The position numbers were made by a program, and so were the translations under genes. From positions 89,305 to 153,304 of the forward strand of contig CAXIPT010000035.1 in NCBI GenBank assembly GCA_964030475.1: a stretch of DNA of 64,000 nucleotides, written 5' to 3'. Below are positions 12,316-23,698 of the stretch, piece by piece. How positions within the stretch are numbered: position 1 is the first letter of the stretch; every line of letters starts with the position of its first letter. The DNA is from Tethya wilhelma (taxonomy: Eukaryota; Porifera; Demospongiae; Tethyida; Tethyidae). Under the pieces are notes generated by a model. That model did no database searches and was not told where the DNA came from. It was given only the letters and a program-made list of their open reading frames with translations.

Positions 12316-13695
12316 GTAATGGTAGCTATGGTGATAAAACAGTAACAGGTTTTGCCAAAGAATTCCTAATTGCCAATCAACGTAACCTTTGTCACTTTGA
12401 ACCCCCCAAAGTCGTCTTTGCATTCTTTGGAGGAATTACTCAAAGCATTTCTAGTGAGTGAGTGCTAAGAATTATCTATGAGCAGTGCATGTAATATGGC
12501 TGGTTTATGCCTCAGATGCATTGTATTCCATGGGTGTTGAAGTAGCAGGCCCTGTCTTCCCTGATGACAGCAACGAACCTGCTCCATCTCTACTAGAAGC
12601 AGGAGCAACTATGTTTAAAGGTGCTGCATCTAAGGTAGAGTTTGTGCCTCCATCACCAGTATAGGACCTAGCTCTTTATCTACCATGCAGATATAAAGAC
12701 CCGGCCCAGAATGGTTTTAATACAATTAACTGCATGAGTCATATGTTAATTTTTAGCACTGGATACTGTGTTGTCTCTTGTATAGTACTAGGATAAATTT
12801 TGACGTGACTACAATGATAGCATGGGCATCAGTCATAACACATGGTGGAGAAAAATATCACTACAAGGACAAAAATATTCAGGGTAATAATACATTCTTA
12901 TGATAAGTACATTGCATAATATACTGAACAGCTCTCATCATTTGTATATTGTCATTGTGCTGATCACAACTTGCAAACGTGAACCTTTTAAATACTTTTA
13001 TTATAGGATCCTGTAATCAATGAACAGGCGAACCAAGAAAAGCATTCATATTTGTGGCCTTTATTGCAAGCAGTTGTAGAAGGTAGGTATATTGAGGGGT
13101 GCATTGGCCGGCCCATACCTATAACCAAACATTCCTTTATGCATGTGCATCTGAATTTTTTTAAAAAATCCTCCACAATATTGTACTATAGTTGTTACAG
13201 GTATATACATAATTCACTTTTCCCAGGTAATGATACCCTTCTGTACACTTTGTGTTTGTAGTGAACTGTTGTCTTGTTGAACTGTGGTCAGTGACCAGCC
13301 GCTTCACAACGATCAATGGAACTAGAAGAGAGTGGTAGAATCAAGCTTAGATCTAAGGTTTTTGCATAGATGACTATAATATTTATTATGCACATTGTAA
13401 TGATTTTTGAGAAGGTGGTTGGACAGGTATACTTATTGTGAAGTACAAATTAAATGTTGTGTGGGAACTTTTCACCCATATTAGAAACATGGAAAGCTGC
13501 AATACTGTAGAGGACATCACATGACATGATTGAGTCCTACTATAGTCCTTGAATTATGATTAATTATTGTCATTGTGAAAAATTAATGTTTTTCATGATC
13601 TGTTTCAGATTATCTTTGGAACAGGTGACACACTGAGAACAATAACAACAACTGCAAAATTTAATGAGTCTTTTGTTAGAGCTGCTTCACATCAA
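12316..13695 (+). pseudogene. Degraded DUF1308 / UPF0415 (C7orf25-like) gene
   Basis: Consecutive exon-like blocks reproduce the order of the conserved DUF1308 protein: 12316-12453 (GNGSYGDKTVTGFAKEFL, then VVFAFFGG), 12516-12634 (ALYSMGVEVAGP), about 12757-12883 (INFDVTTMIAWASVITHGG), 13007-13082 (VINEQANQEKHSYLWPLL), about 13299-13357 (SMELEESGRIKLRSK) and 13609-13695 (IIFGTGDTLRTITTTAK, FVRAASHQ). The family is of unknown function. The usual first ~130 residues are absent, the central segment between the fourth and fifth blocks (about 45 residues in the human protein) is missing, the third-to-fourth junction is out of phase by one base (aggg at 12881), and no final exon is seen before the fold-back element. 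This argues for a relic, though an alternative splice model or a single-base assembly error could rescue parts. Confidence 0.6.
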
Positions 13696-13929
13696 GTATG
13701 TTTATAAAATTAATGTCTTTTAGTGCCTCAATGTCATATTATTGGGGTACACGTGGGGACTACTTGTCTGGATGCAAGCCATTGTACTACTACTGACCTA
13801 CATGACTTTTGGTAATAGTATTATTATACTGCTTTTACCACAATGTCATTTTAAGTATCAATAATTACGATGGGAAAGAAATGGGCAATTCCAGGCCAAG
13901 TCAACGCAAAAAAAACAAGCACCCTCATG

Positions 13930-14815
13930 GAATTCAACGAAACTTGAGGTACACATACCTTACCACAAGTTATCCCACACCTGATTTGGGTGTCATATGT
14001 TACATGGCTTCTGACTTATAAGCGTCCGAAATTTGCCATTTTTTGATGATATTTCACCAAATAACTAATGTTCTGATTGTTTTTAGCTGCCAAGACTGAT
14101 ACCATTGTACTTGGCATGAAATTTTGCTTCAGATGATATACTTGAAGTGGCCGGATGGTCACTTGCTAGCAGGTCAAAGGTTATTTTTTTAATCTATAAT
14201 TGAGGGTTACTAAAAAAAAGACGTCGTTTTTTCGCGTGATTTTTTTACTCAATGTAATCTACAAAAATCGTCCTTTATTTTGTATAAGTTTGGTAATGGG
14301 ATCTAAATGGGATCAGGAGATACAGGTCAAAACATATGCCTGAGTATAGTAATTTATAAGTACAGTATTTTTCTTTCATGGATTTTGAACAAAAGTGTAT
14401 GTTTATTATAATTAGTCCTGTATCTTCTGATCCCATTTAGATCCCATTACCAAATTAACTTGTACATAATAAGGAACAATTTTTGCAGATAATAATGTAA
14501 AAAAATTGCAAAAGACGTCTTTTTTTTAGTAATGTCTTCAAAAAATGACCTTTACCTGCTAACAAATGACCACCCACTCAAGTATATCATTTGAAGCAAG
14601 ATTTTATGCTGAGTACAATGGTACCAGTCTCAGTAGCTGGAAACAATCAGAAAAAAGTTATTTGCTATTAAGCAGCAAGAAATGATCAAAAATGACAAAT
14701 TTGAATTCAGAGGCTTATAAGTCAGAAGCCATGCAACATATTATGACACCCAAATCAGGTGTGGAATAATAACTTAAATTGTGGTAAGGTATGACCAAAA
14801 AATTCCAATTCTTAT
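13930..14815. repeat. Long fold-back element (~0.9 kb)
   Basis: The two halves are reverse complements throughout: for example tgacttataag at about 14008 answers cttataagtca at about 14714, cacctgatttgggtgtca answers tgacacccaaatcaggtg, and gatctaaatgggatcaggag answers ctgatcccatttagatc near the centre. Arms are about 80-90 percent alike by eye. No coding capacity. The inner edge lies downstream of the DUF1308 relic and may have separated it from its last exon. Bases 14816-15196 contain only AT-rich sequence with short att repeats. Confidence 0.85.
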
Positions 14816-15196
14816 TGTAGTAATACAAACAGAACCACCAAGAAGAGGACAACCTCTCTACAAAGGACAAACAAGCTGAATTTATATTGTCCCCAAAGTG
14901 TCCTTTGTTCAGATGTAAAGCTTTGCAACTTAATTGTTTTTGATTTTTTTAATTATAATAATATTATTATGATGGCAACTTAATGTCATGTTACAATTAT
15001 ATTATTATTATGATGAGATAATATTGTTGAGATTGCATAGTCATTATTATGCATCACAGAAATCATAATTATTTTAATTATCATGCACAACATTGTACGT
15101 GAGTGATTGTTTCATCGATCTGTTTAAGTAGCTTTATGGTTAAATATGCAATCAATCATTTCAAACATTAATAACCACACTACATAAATACACACA

Positions 15197-15886
15197 TCAT
15201 GGATACAGCCTCTTTAGTGTCCACGTACACTGCTCTTGATTCTCATCTTTGACAAACACTAAACGGTCGTGAAGACGATTGCTTTGACCCTGCCAGAACT
15301 CAAACACAGTTGGATCCAAAATATACCCTCCCCAGTTGTCGGGTTTAGGGATGGGCTGGTCACCAGGATATTTCTTTAAGAGCTCTACATGCTTTGCAAC
15401 CAAACACTCACGACTTGAAATTTCTTGACTTTGTAGACTAACAGCAGCACTAGCTTGGCTAGATTTTGGTCTAGAACGGAAATATTCCTCTGATACTTCC
15501 TTTGGAACTCTTTCTACAGTCCCTTCTATTCGTACTTGACGATGCAATGGCTCCCAGTAAAACAACAAACAAGCATTTTTATTTTCACTCAGTTCTCTAC
15601 CCTTCCTGCTATCGTGATTGGTGTAGAAAACAAACCCTTTGTCTGAGTAACCTTTCAGCAGCACCATCCTACTCGATGGCTTGCCGTCCTTTGTGGATGT
15701 GGACAAGCACATACTTTGTGCCTCAGAAATACGATCACATTTAAGAGCTTCTTGAAGCCATGAATGAAACTGAACTACAGGATTAGTGCGTGAAATGAGG
15801 TTGTCTTCTGTGAATGTGGATGCACTGTAACCAGTTCTCAGCTGAGATACATCGATAGCCTCTGGTAGAACATCACCTTGAAACAT
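15197..15886 (-). CDS. PNPO: Pyridoxamine 5'-phosphate oxidase
   Basis: FMN-dependent oxidase that converts pyridoxine and pyridoxamine 5'-phosphate into pyridoxal 5'-phosphate, the last step of vitamin B6 salvage in the cytosol. The 229-residue frame aligns along its full length with animal PNPO: RMVLLKG, FYTNHDSRKG, FYWEPLHRQVRIEG, SRPKSSQ, WGGYILDP and the C-terminal EFWQGQSNRLHDR that binds the substrate phosphate and FMN, ending in the family's KRLYP-type terminus. I chose MFQGD at 15886 as start; the frame is open upstream to 15946, but that extension is hydrophobic and unlike the family, and a possible splice acceptor (aaccag) lies just before it, so an upstream exon is possible. Single coding exon as seen. 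Identity is secure; only the N-terminus is uncertain. Confidence 0.92.
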   Translation of the reverse strand: MFQGDVLPEAIDVSQLRTGYSASTFTEDNLISRTNPVVQFHSWLQEALKCDRISEAQSMCLSTSTKDGKPSSRMVLLKGYSDKGFVFYTNHDSRKGRELSENKNACLLFYWEPLHRQVRIEGTVERVPKEVSEEYFRSRPKSSQASAAVSLQSQEISSRECLVAKHVELLKKYPGDQPIPKPDNWGGYILDPTVFEFWQGQSNRLHDRLVFVKDENQEQCTWTLKRLYP

Positions 15887-15946
15887 TTTGTGATACCTGG
15901 TTAGCATACACATGTTGTAGATGAAACACACTATTGAAATGAGCAA

Positions 15947-17185
15947 TGATATCTTCTAAGATTCATGAGAACATAAATGAAGCAGAATATGTATTGTATT
16001 GGACAACAATTGGATTGTATTTGTATTGGATGAAACTTTATCAACCTAGCAAGCTAATGCAGTCTATCTTTCTTGATTTAAATACATCATTGAAGCTATA
16101 GTCCTGCAGCATCCCAACTTCAAAGTTGCAAACCTCTAGTACTATAAATCAACAATATAATAGGCATTTTATGGAAAGAGGGAGGGGTGTGTGGTCAGAG
16201 GCAAGCTCCTTTTGCTTTTGAGAGACTCAAACATTCTCATGCCCAATAGATCCGGCCCTCACTCACATAATATTATGATCGAGGTAAAAACTTGGGCCAA
16301 GGTCTAGTGAAATAATAGGAGTCTTCTAATCAGATTGCATAGAACACTCATGATATGGATTTTCAACCACAGCAAATAGTCCAGTCCAAAATTAAAAGCT
16401 AATGGAAGCTTACGTCTACTGACTTGATACACTTAATTTTGATGCAAGCATTACAGCATCAAGGGGTGGTCATGCAGGACCATACGCACCGTACTAAACT
16501 CCATGGCTGGGATCAAGATGTGATCAAGAGGTCAAAGTAACAAAAATTGGCCCTATCAAGGGCCAAAAAAGCTCAATTGCAGCACCTTTCTCACTTTTGA
16601 TCAACGGTAAATGGTCACAATACAGACAGCATATTTTAGTTGGATCATGGTCAAATTCTGTTCGATTAAAGCTTTTCAAAATGGTGCGATCAAGGGTCAA
16701 GGCCTAATAAATAATGATCAATGGATCAAATTTTGATTCTGGTCGTGGGTGTATGGTTATGAACATCCCTCAGTTGAGCATGGCCAAATATTTATAACCA
16801 TGCATACAAGCAGTTATTGTGGAGTGTGAGGCTGTGAGCACTACCCCCTCCCCGTCCAAGAACACCCCCTTCACCAAGAATGAAACCCTAGTCAGTCAGT
16901 TCAAATCATTGTTGTGGGAATATCCAAATTATATTTTCTTTTCTGGATCATATTAAGAGTAGATAGTAACATATAGATCTTTCCACATACCTGCGTGTTC
17001 TGACGACTAAATACCCAAATAGTCGACGCACTCCTGATTGACACACACCAATGGCCCACAAACTCATGTGAAATGTGTTTCTGACCAGTCTATGCCCTGC
17101 CCATTTCCTCCGCCCATGTGGGCCAGTGAAATGGGGCTGCCCGTCATTCCAATTTTTCAGGCAGACAATTCACAACAAATATATT
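15947..17185. other. Intergenic region between PNPO and the Ig-TIR gene
   Basis: Divergent promoters for PNPO (minus) and the Ig-TIR receptor (plus) must lie here. I see no coding exon, repeat array or recognisable RNA gene. Confidence 0.5.
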
Positions 17186-20100
17186 ATGGTGATTGCAGCC
17201 AAGCTATTGAAGTTCGTACTCTTTTGGAAGCTATGTGTCTATTCCTTAAGTTCATCATCTGCTGGTAAGTTTATTAGTGTGGGGTAGTATAAAATTATGT
17301 CATGTGGAGTGTATTATTATGTATACTTATATATAGAACTGTAAAAAAAAAGTCTGAATTGTTGTAGTTACTGTTATTTCATCCAAATTGTGGAAATCAC
17401 TAGGACCAGCCGAGAATCTTTGCAAATTTATGATAAAATTAATACCATACTCGTAGTGGCGTGCATAGGAAGCATGGGTGCACCTCAGAGCATGTAACTT
17501 CTCAAAGTTTCTAGGGGAGCATGCCCTAACCACCTAAGAAAGAAATGAGCATAGCTCATTGCCATCAGGGCCCAAAGGTGCACCCACCACAAAAGAATGA
17601 CTCCTACGCCGCTGATACTGTTTGGGCAGGGTGTCTTCTTTGCTTATAATCTTTTCATGCAGCCTGGTTGTACTATCACCATTGGCATGCCATCTATACC
17701 ATAGCAAGTTACTATGCACTTTAATCCTACTTGGAGTAGTAAGTATCTCAGTTGCAGATCAAGGCAATTTCTTGGTATATTGCTCACTATAGGTATTCGT
17801 TGTCTAGTTACTGGTTAGGCTATAATAGCTTTTCCTTTTCTGTGTATTAATATTAAGTCAAAGATTCCCATTCCAAGAATTACAATATGGGGTTATATAC
17901 AGCATTTTGTGCATCTGCCTGTTTGTCCCATGCATGTGCCTCACTTGGCTCAGCAAAGGTGAACTTGTAGTGTCATGTCTCCTCTATAATAGTTTCACTT
18001 TCTAGTCCTCAGATTGTGATTTTCCCCTTCCACCCTCATGCTCATGCATGTGTGCAAGATAACATATGTCAGATAAGGTTTCCATAGATTGTAGAGAGAT
18101 AATTAGACCCACAACTGAACCTGTGGTTGAAGCCTTTGCAATGTCCATCTTGGTATATAGCAGTGATCAATAACATGAGATATTGATGTGTACACATGTC
18201 AAGCAACTTGGTGTATCATGACTAAAAATAAGAAAGTCTATTCGCGTTCACTTGAGCCCCGGAAGTAGAATTCCTTCGATGCGATCACAACACTCAACGT
18301 ATGGCAAAGCGTAGAGATTTTGACTGGTAAAGGGTGGCTATAGATCTATACTGCCAGAATCTATGTGAAATTTCCTATTTAATAGTGTTTGAAATATTGA
18401 AATTGGTTGATATAGGGCCAAGTAATTGCAAGAAAGAGAATTAAGGCTCAAGTGAACTCGAATAGACTTTAGTTATTATGCACACTATACATGATGTGAT
18501 GTGTTTGATTTCTCAGGTTGCATGCAATGTGAGACATGAAATCAGATGGTAGCCTCATTCCTTAGTCTACTGAACTTAAGTTTTAGGAAGCAGTACTCTG
18601 TCTGATCCAGACACATTTTAATTGTTCTTTTGTGGGTCTACAACTTCAAGAAAAGGCACAAAACCAAACTTTTCCTGTGTTACTATAGAGCAGAACACAA
18701 TACCATCATAGTGAGCATTGATTTAGCGATTCAACAGTGCAATTTTGGTCACATATGACCCAAAGTAGGCATGGCTACCCAAACGTTTTGGGTATAATAT
18801 TAGCACCCCCTAAGTTGAACCCTGGATACACTGCTATAAGCGGATTGTAACCGCACTTTGAGGCTTTCATTGCAACTTGTAGATTAATTTCGTACTCTTG
18901 TAATTTCTGTCATTGTAGGTGTGAACTCTGACAGTTACAGCATCATGTCTAGTTGTATTGCAAGCTCCCTACCTTTGTGTACCAAAAGCTACGAGTGTAC
19001 AGTTGTCACGGGACAGAATCTAACATTTCAATGTGGTGAAGAACATAAAGAAGAATCTTGCACTTACAAACTTCTTTGGAATAATAAGAATTATTGGAAT
19101 TCAACTATTCTCAGCCATTCTGACTCCCTGTTTCTGACTATTAATTCAGGCTATAATGAGCACACTGTGATATGTCAGTGTCAAACTTCAAACAAGTCTC
19201 AGGCTACAACATGCTACAAACTTAACGTACAATGTAAGTCAATGTTTATTAGCATTCCTTGATACTCAATTTTACAAGTATTATTAAAATAGTATAATTG
19301 TGCATAATGTACAAAAGGTAGCTTAATTGTGCTTGATTTGTATTAGACACATGCGTAATTTCACACATGATACTGAGTGTAATGTAATAATTTTGAATAC
19401 TGTATACATGTTTAGCAAAGGTAACAGTTACTGTATGAAAGGTGATTTGAAATAAAGATCCCAACTATAGTGGCACACCAGCTTAGCTTGCTGACTAAAA
19501 CCCCCAAATTAAAAATAGTTGCCAATAATTATGATCACAAATATTCTAAATATGAACTGGCCCAGCTACATTTTGAGGTACATAGAAACTTGTGAACAAG
19601 ATTTATTATTAATTGTCTTTTTATTCTCAGATCCACCCATTCAAGATCAGCCCATAGTACAATTGTACAGTGATCCTGCTAGATATAGAGAACCGTTTGG
19701 TCTGAGGTGCCCTATTCACTCAAATCCTCCAGCAAATTATTCATGGGTGCGATATTCTCTCAGCTCTGATGGTTTCGATCTTGAGGTATTGGAACTACCT
19801 AAAGATATGGTGTTTGAAGACAACGGACAACAGTGGAGTGTTACCTATTATGACCCTAGTTTACACAATGGACTGTACAAGTGTACTGCTTGGAACCATC
19901 TAGGAAATACATCTTATTCCGATCGTACATCTTTCTTCCTGAATACTAGACGTAAGTCTATTTTGATAATCTAATGTTTGAAAGTTCTGACTTTAATAAT
20001 TAATAAATGATACCGTATAGCGGGAAATTTTCCTATGGTGGAAACTTTCGTATAATTATTTGGTATGTGGTTTGAATATACGAAAATTAAAACTGCGAAA

Positions 20101-23100
20101 ATTTAACTTCCACACTTTATACTAGTGTGCTCCGCGCAATCGAAATATAAAATCACGAAAATTTCTTCTGGCGCGTTTATATGAAATTTTGCACCAACGA
20201 AAATTTCCCACTATACGGTAGCAGTGAGCTTAAATTACTAGTTTGCATGCGGTGATAGTGACCATATTGTTTATTGTGTCTCTGTGGACAATAAAATGGT
20301 TATAACACACCTTTCTTTATTTTAAGAATGGTTTGTTGAAATTGGATTGGTGTATAACCCATATATTCGCTAGACTGGAACCTCCTCTGTTCAAGAGAAG
20401 CAGCAAGGGCTTTTAAAACTTGAGAACTAAGAGCAATTTAATCTACTACGGTAACCGTAACAGACACAAAATAAACTAGAAAAATGGATACTTCATATGG
20501 ACATGGACATCCTCTGTTGAAAGTGGTGGTGGTATTTTTGAATTATCGATGCCCATATAAAGCGTCCCTTCTTCTAGTTTATTTTGTGTCTGTTACTGCA
20601 GTAGATTAAAGTGCTTTTAGTTCTCAAGCTAGCTACATACCTAGCTTACTACTGCAGTAAGTAAGCACATGATACTATAATATTAGTACCACTTAGAAAC
20701 CACAGGGCAAGATCAGAACCCTATTATTAATACGACATTATTAAATATACTTGTGTGTGGTTACATTATGTTGACCGATGATCGGTTTTCATCCTTTAAA
20801 GAATTTCATTTCTTCTTCAAATTTCCTCATTGATGTTTGTAGGTTGCACCTATTCCAACACTGGAAGCAGTATGATGAATATTCATCCCTCTGGTGAAGT
20901 ACTCGCCCCACGACACTCCAATGTTTCTCTCACTTGTACTGTAGCTCCTGTTGAGCGCATGAGAGGCACAGTCACATGGTATATTGAAGTGAATGGCTCC
21001 TATGTTAAACCTTCTTCACAAGAGAGGGAGTATAATGAAAGTGCTTGCCTTTGGAGCAACACTCTAACTATTACAAACTTCAGTGAGGAATCAGAAGGAA
21101 CCTACTATTGTGGATTTTCTAACTTAACAAAGAAGCAAACTATTGCTCTATCTGAGGGTGAGTTTATTGTTTTGTATTTTGCAATAATTACGGCTATTGG
21201 CTGTTTCTCTTGTAATAAGTGAGGATATTAAGGAATTATTGTAGTTCAAATGCCTAAGCTCTACTGTCTACTGCCTAAACCAATATGATTAGAAAACTGC
21301 AACCAGTTGAATTACTTTTATACTGAGCATCAGTGTTGTAAATCTCTGTGTTGTACTGGTTGTGTGTGTTTTGTTTTGCCGATTTTGTTCTTTTTGGGCG
21401 TAATTAATACGTGTAACTAAGCCAAGCATTAGTTTGTCAGTAAGAAAAAAATGATACATCAATTAAGGTGGACCCTAAGCATAGGGAAGTAATGGCTCCT
21501 GTAAGTATTAATTTTCTTATAGCATTAATACTGTGTACTTGATACTACTATTGGGGTGATGAAGATTATAGTGCAATTCTATACTCTGACTTATGCATGT
21601 GGTTATGTATGTTGCTTCTGTAGACTAGTTCAAAAAGGAAGTTAAATGCCTCCATTTACATCCTTTGTGTGTTGTAAGGAAAGATTAACATATAGAATGT
21701 AGGTAAACATCCTGTACATGTAAACAATTTATGTACATGCACTGTCACACTTGGTCTTCTGTTTCCTCTTTGTGACTGGGTCCTGCCATAAGTTAAGGGT
21801 AACACACTCCATGGGTGTTTTTGCAACTGTGAAATTCAGAATTTATTATGTGACACTGGGACAAGTCTGACCTTGGAGGAGACAATAGATTAGTTAGTCC
21901 AGTAGACTTAGTATCTTCTGCAATACTAAGGTCAGCTTTGGTACTTAGTCTAGCAATTGGTTGCTCCAGGATGGTAACTTGATGTGATGCATCTACAGTT
22001 GAGGACAATGGTGTTAGTAACTTGATAAGGAAATGGACAGCAACGGATTGTTTGGCATTCCATTGAGCTTGATGTAGTGTTAACTGTAGTTGTTGCAAAC
22101 ATTAGAGCAGCAGTTATCGAGTCTTGTTATGCTAGCTTGGAGAGCCTTGGGACCCCATTGACTTCATTTGCTCTGTCAAACTTTTTTTGTTAAATTTTTG
22201 ATCATGTGAATTTGTTAAATATTTTTTCTAATTTCAAGTTACACTGATGTTCTCTCGCTCTGTACCCTTAGTCTATACCTTGTGTATGAATGATAAATAG
22301 TATAAAAGTATTTCCAACTAAAATTTCGAAATCTATGGTTAAATAATTTTTTCCATTTTCTATCAAAATTTCATGCTGTATGGTATTTCCGCCAACAGTT
22401 TGGAATTGTATGTTAAAATGGTTTTGGCAGTGTGAATTTTAAAACAGATTGAATCTTTGTGATTGTATACTTTCAGCTTTTCCTGCTAGAGTACTACCTT
22501 TCAAAAATTGTTCTCTTCTCTTTCAGAATCGGCTCCCAGTACTAGTGGTAGTACTACTACGGCTGTTGCAGTGGTATCTTCTCTGGTTATTACAATAGTC
22601 GTGTCAATAGTAATAATTGCAGTTGTATTGAAGGTTTATTGGAAACACAAAGCCCTATCATATCACAAGTATTCTGATCCACCCAGTGAGTTTAGTATTG
22701 ATAATTATTAATTATTATGTTTCTTAGGTTGTAAGGTTTCTGGTCACGTTTGATAACAAAGCAACTAGTGCTTATGTACTGATACAGTACCTATAGCGTC
22801 TTTTCAGATAACTGACCCACAGAAACCATGAAAGATATACTGTGAAAATTAAGCATGGAATTAATACTATAATATATGAGCTGCTATAGTGTTGTATAAT
22901 AAATTATTATTATCATCACTCCTATATTTTTTGCTCACAGATGAAGGATATGAGTATGACATTTTCATCAGTGCCCATGACGAGATTCGTTCTCTGGTAG
23001 AGGAGTCCATTCTGAAGCCCCTGGAGAATGAGTGCAGTCCACCATACAGAGCCTGCTGGCACCACAGAGACTTTATTGCAGGATTTAACATAACAGAACA

Positions 23101-23522
23101 AATTGCTGAGTGCATCCATACCCGATCTCGGAAAATTATATTTGTGTTCTCAGAAAAGTTTTCTACGAGTAGTTTTTGTAAAATGGAGCTTCAGCAAGCA
23201 ATGCATCGATTGATGACAACTAGTACCCGGTGCATTGTACCTGTTACTTTGAGCGATAGTGTTGTCCCTGTTGAGCTAAAGAGATACCTGACTTACTGGC
23301 CTGTAGTCCATGCCAATGATGACAGTTTTGTGGAGAAGCTTGCAGAGCTTATTGGTATGTATAATAATATTATTATTTTTAAGAATGTCTATTTAAAGTT
23401 ATATAATTATTATTACATTTCTCACTACAGGACATCCGATTTCTTACACACAATCTGATGAGGATCACTTGATGGTCGACATTCCAGATGCACTTGAAGA
23501 AGATCATTTTCCTCTCCTCTGA
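17186..23522 (+). CDS. Ig-TIR receptor: signal peptide, three Ig domains, TM, TIR
   Basis: Seven exons join in phase to 564 residues: 17186-17264, 18919-19233, 19631-19951, 20843-21157, 22527-22685, 22941-23354, 23431-23522. Exon 1 is a signal peptide (MVIAAKLLKFVLFWKLC...). Exons 2, 3 and 4 each encode one Ig-like domain with paired Cys; exon 4 has the textbook EGTYYCGFS. Exon 5 gives a Ser/Thr linker and a membrane helix (VVSSLVITIVVSIVIIAVVL). Exon 6 is a full TIR domain: box 1 YDIFISAHDE (about 402-411), box 2 HHRDFIAG, the SFCKMEL helix and box 3 FVEKLAELI; exon 7 is an acidic tail. All introns are phase 1. Related two-gene IgTIR receptors were described from Amphimedon and likened to IL-1R/TLR signalling. 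Likely a cell-surface receptor acting through TIR-TIR contacts. Box 2 has Ala where most TLR/IL-1R/MyD88 proteins have Pro. Introns carry several fold-back elements. Confidence 0.9.
18221..18474. repeat. Inverted-repeat element in Ig-TIR intron 1
   Basis: Left arm (actaaaa..aagtctattcgcgttcacttgagcc, from 18221) and right arm ending 18474 (ggctcaagtgaactcgaatagacttt) are near-perfect complements around about 185 bases of unrelated sequence. Confidence 0.8.
20011..20220. repeat. TACCGTATAGCGGG-type MITE in Ig-TIR intron 3
   Basis: Begins TACCGTATAGCGGGAAATTT and ends with the near-complement AAATTTCCCACTATACGGTA; 210 bases, no coding capacity. Related elements sit at 26980, 48495 and 53468, and perhaps 35765. 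TA-ended termini suggest a mariner-type non-autonomous element. Confidence 0.85.
20418..20630. repeat. Inverted-repeat element in Ig-TIR intron 3
   Basis: The segment cttttaaaacttgagaacta..taatctacta..gtaacagacacaaaataaactag is mirrored by ctagtttattttgtgtctgttac..tagattaaa..cttttagttctcaag near 20575-20630. Confidence 0.75.
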
Positions 23523-23615
23523 ATTTATTTGGATGTCAGACAATGTCATTATGCATAATATAATTTTTTTTGTTTATTATTAGATTTTCCGTTTTTGGCG
23601 ACCATTTCCGAATTT

Positions 23616-23655
23616 AGTCTCGCGTGCCAGACCCCCAAATCTGGCACGCGAGACT
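23616..23655. repeat. Perfect 16-base hairpin before the death-fold gene
   Basis: Arm agtctcgcgtgccaga (23616-23631) is exactly complemented at 23640-23655 around an eight-base loop. It lies 43 bases before the ATG at 23699, so it may be in the 5' untranslated leader. GC-rich arms in AT-rich surroundings suggest a transposon-end remnant rather than a designed regulator. Confidence 0.8.
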
Positions 23656-23698
23656 ATTCCGAATTAATGTTCATAGTAAACATGCCGAAATACTAATT

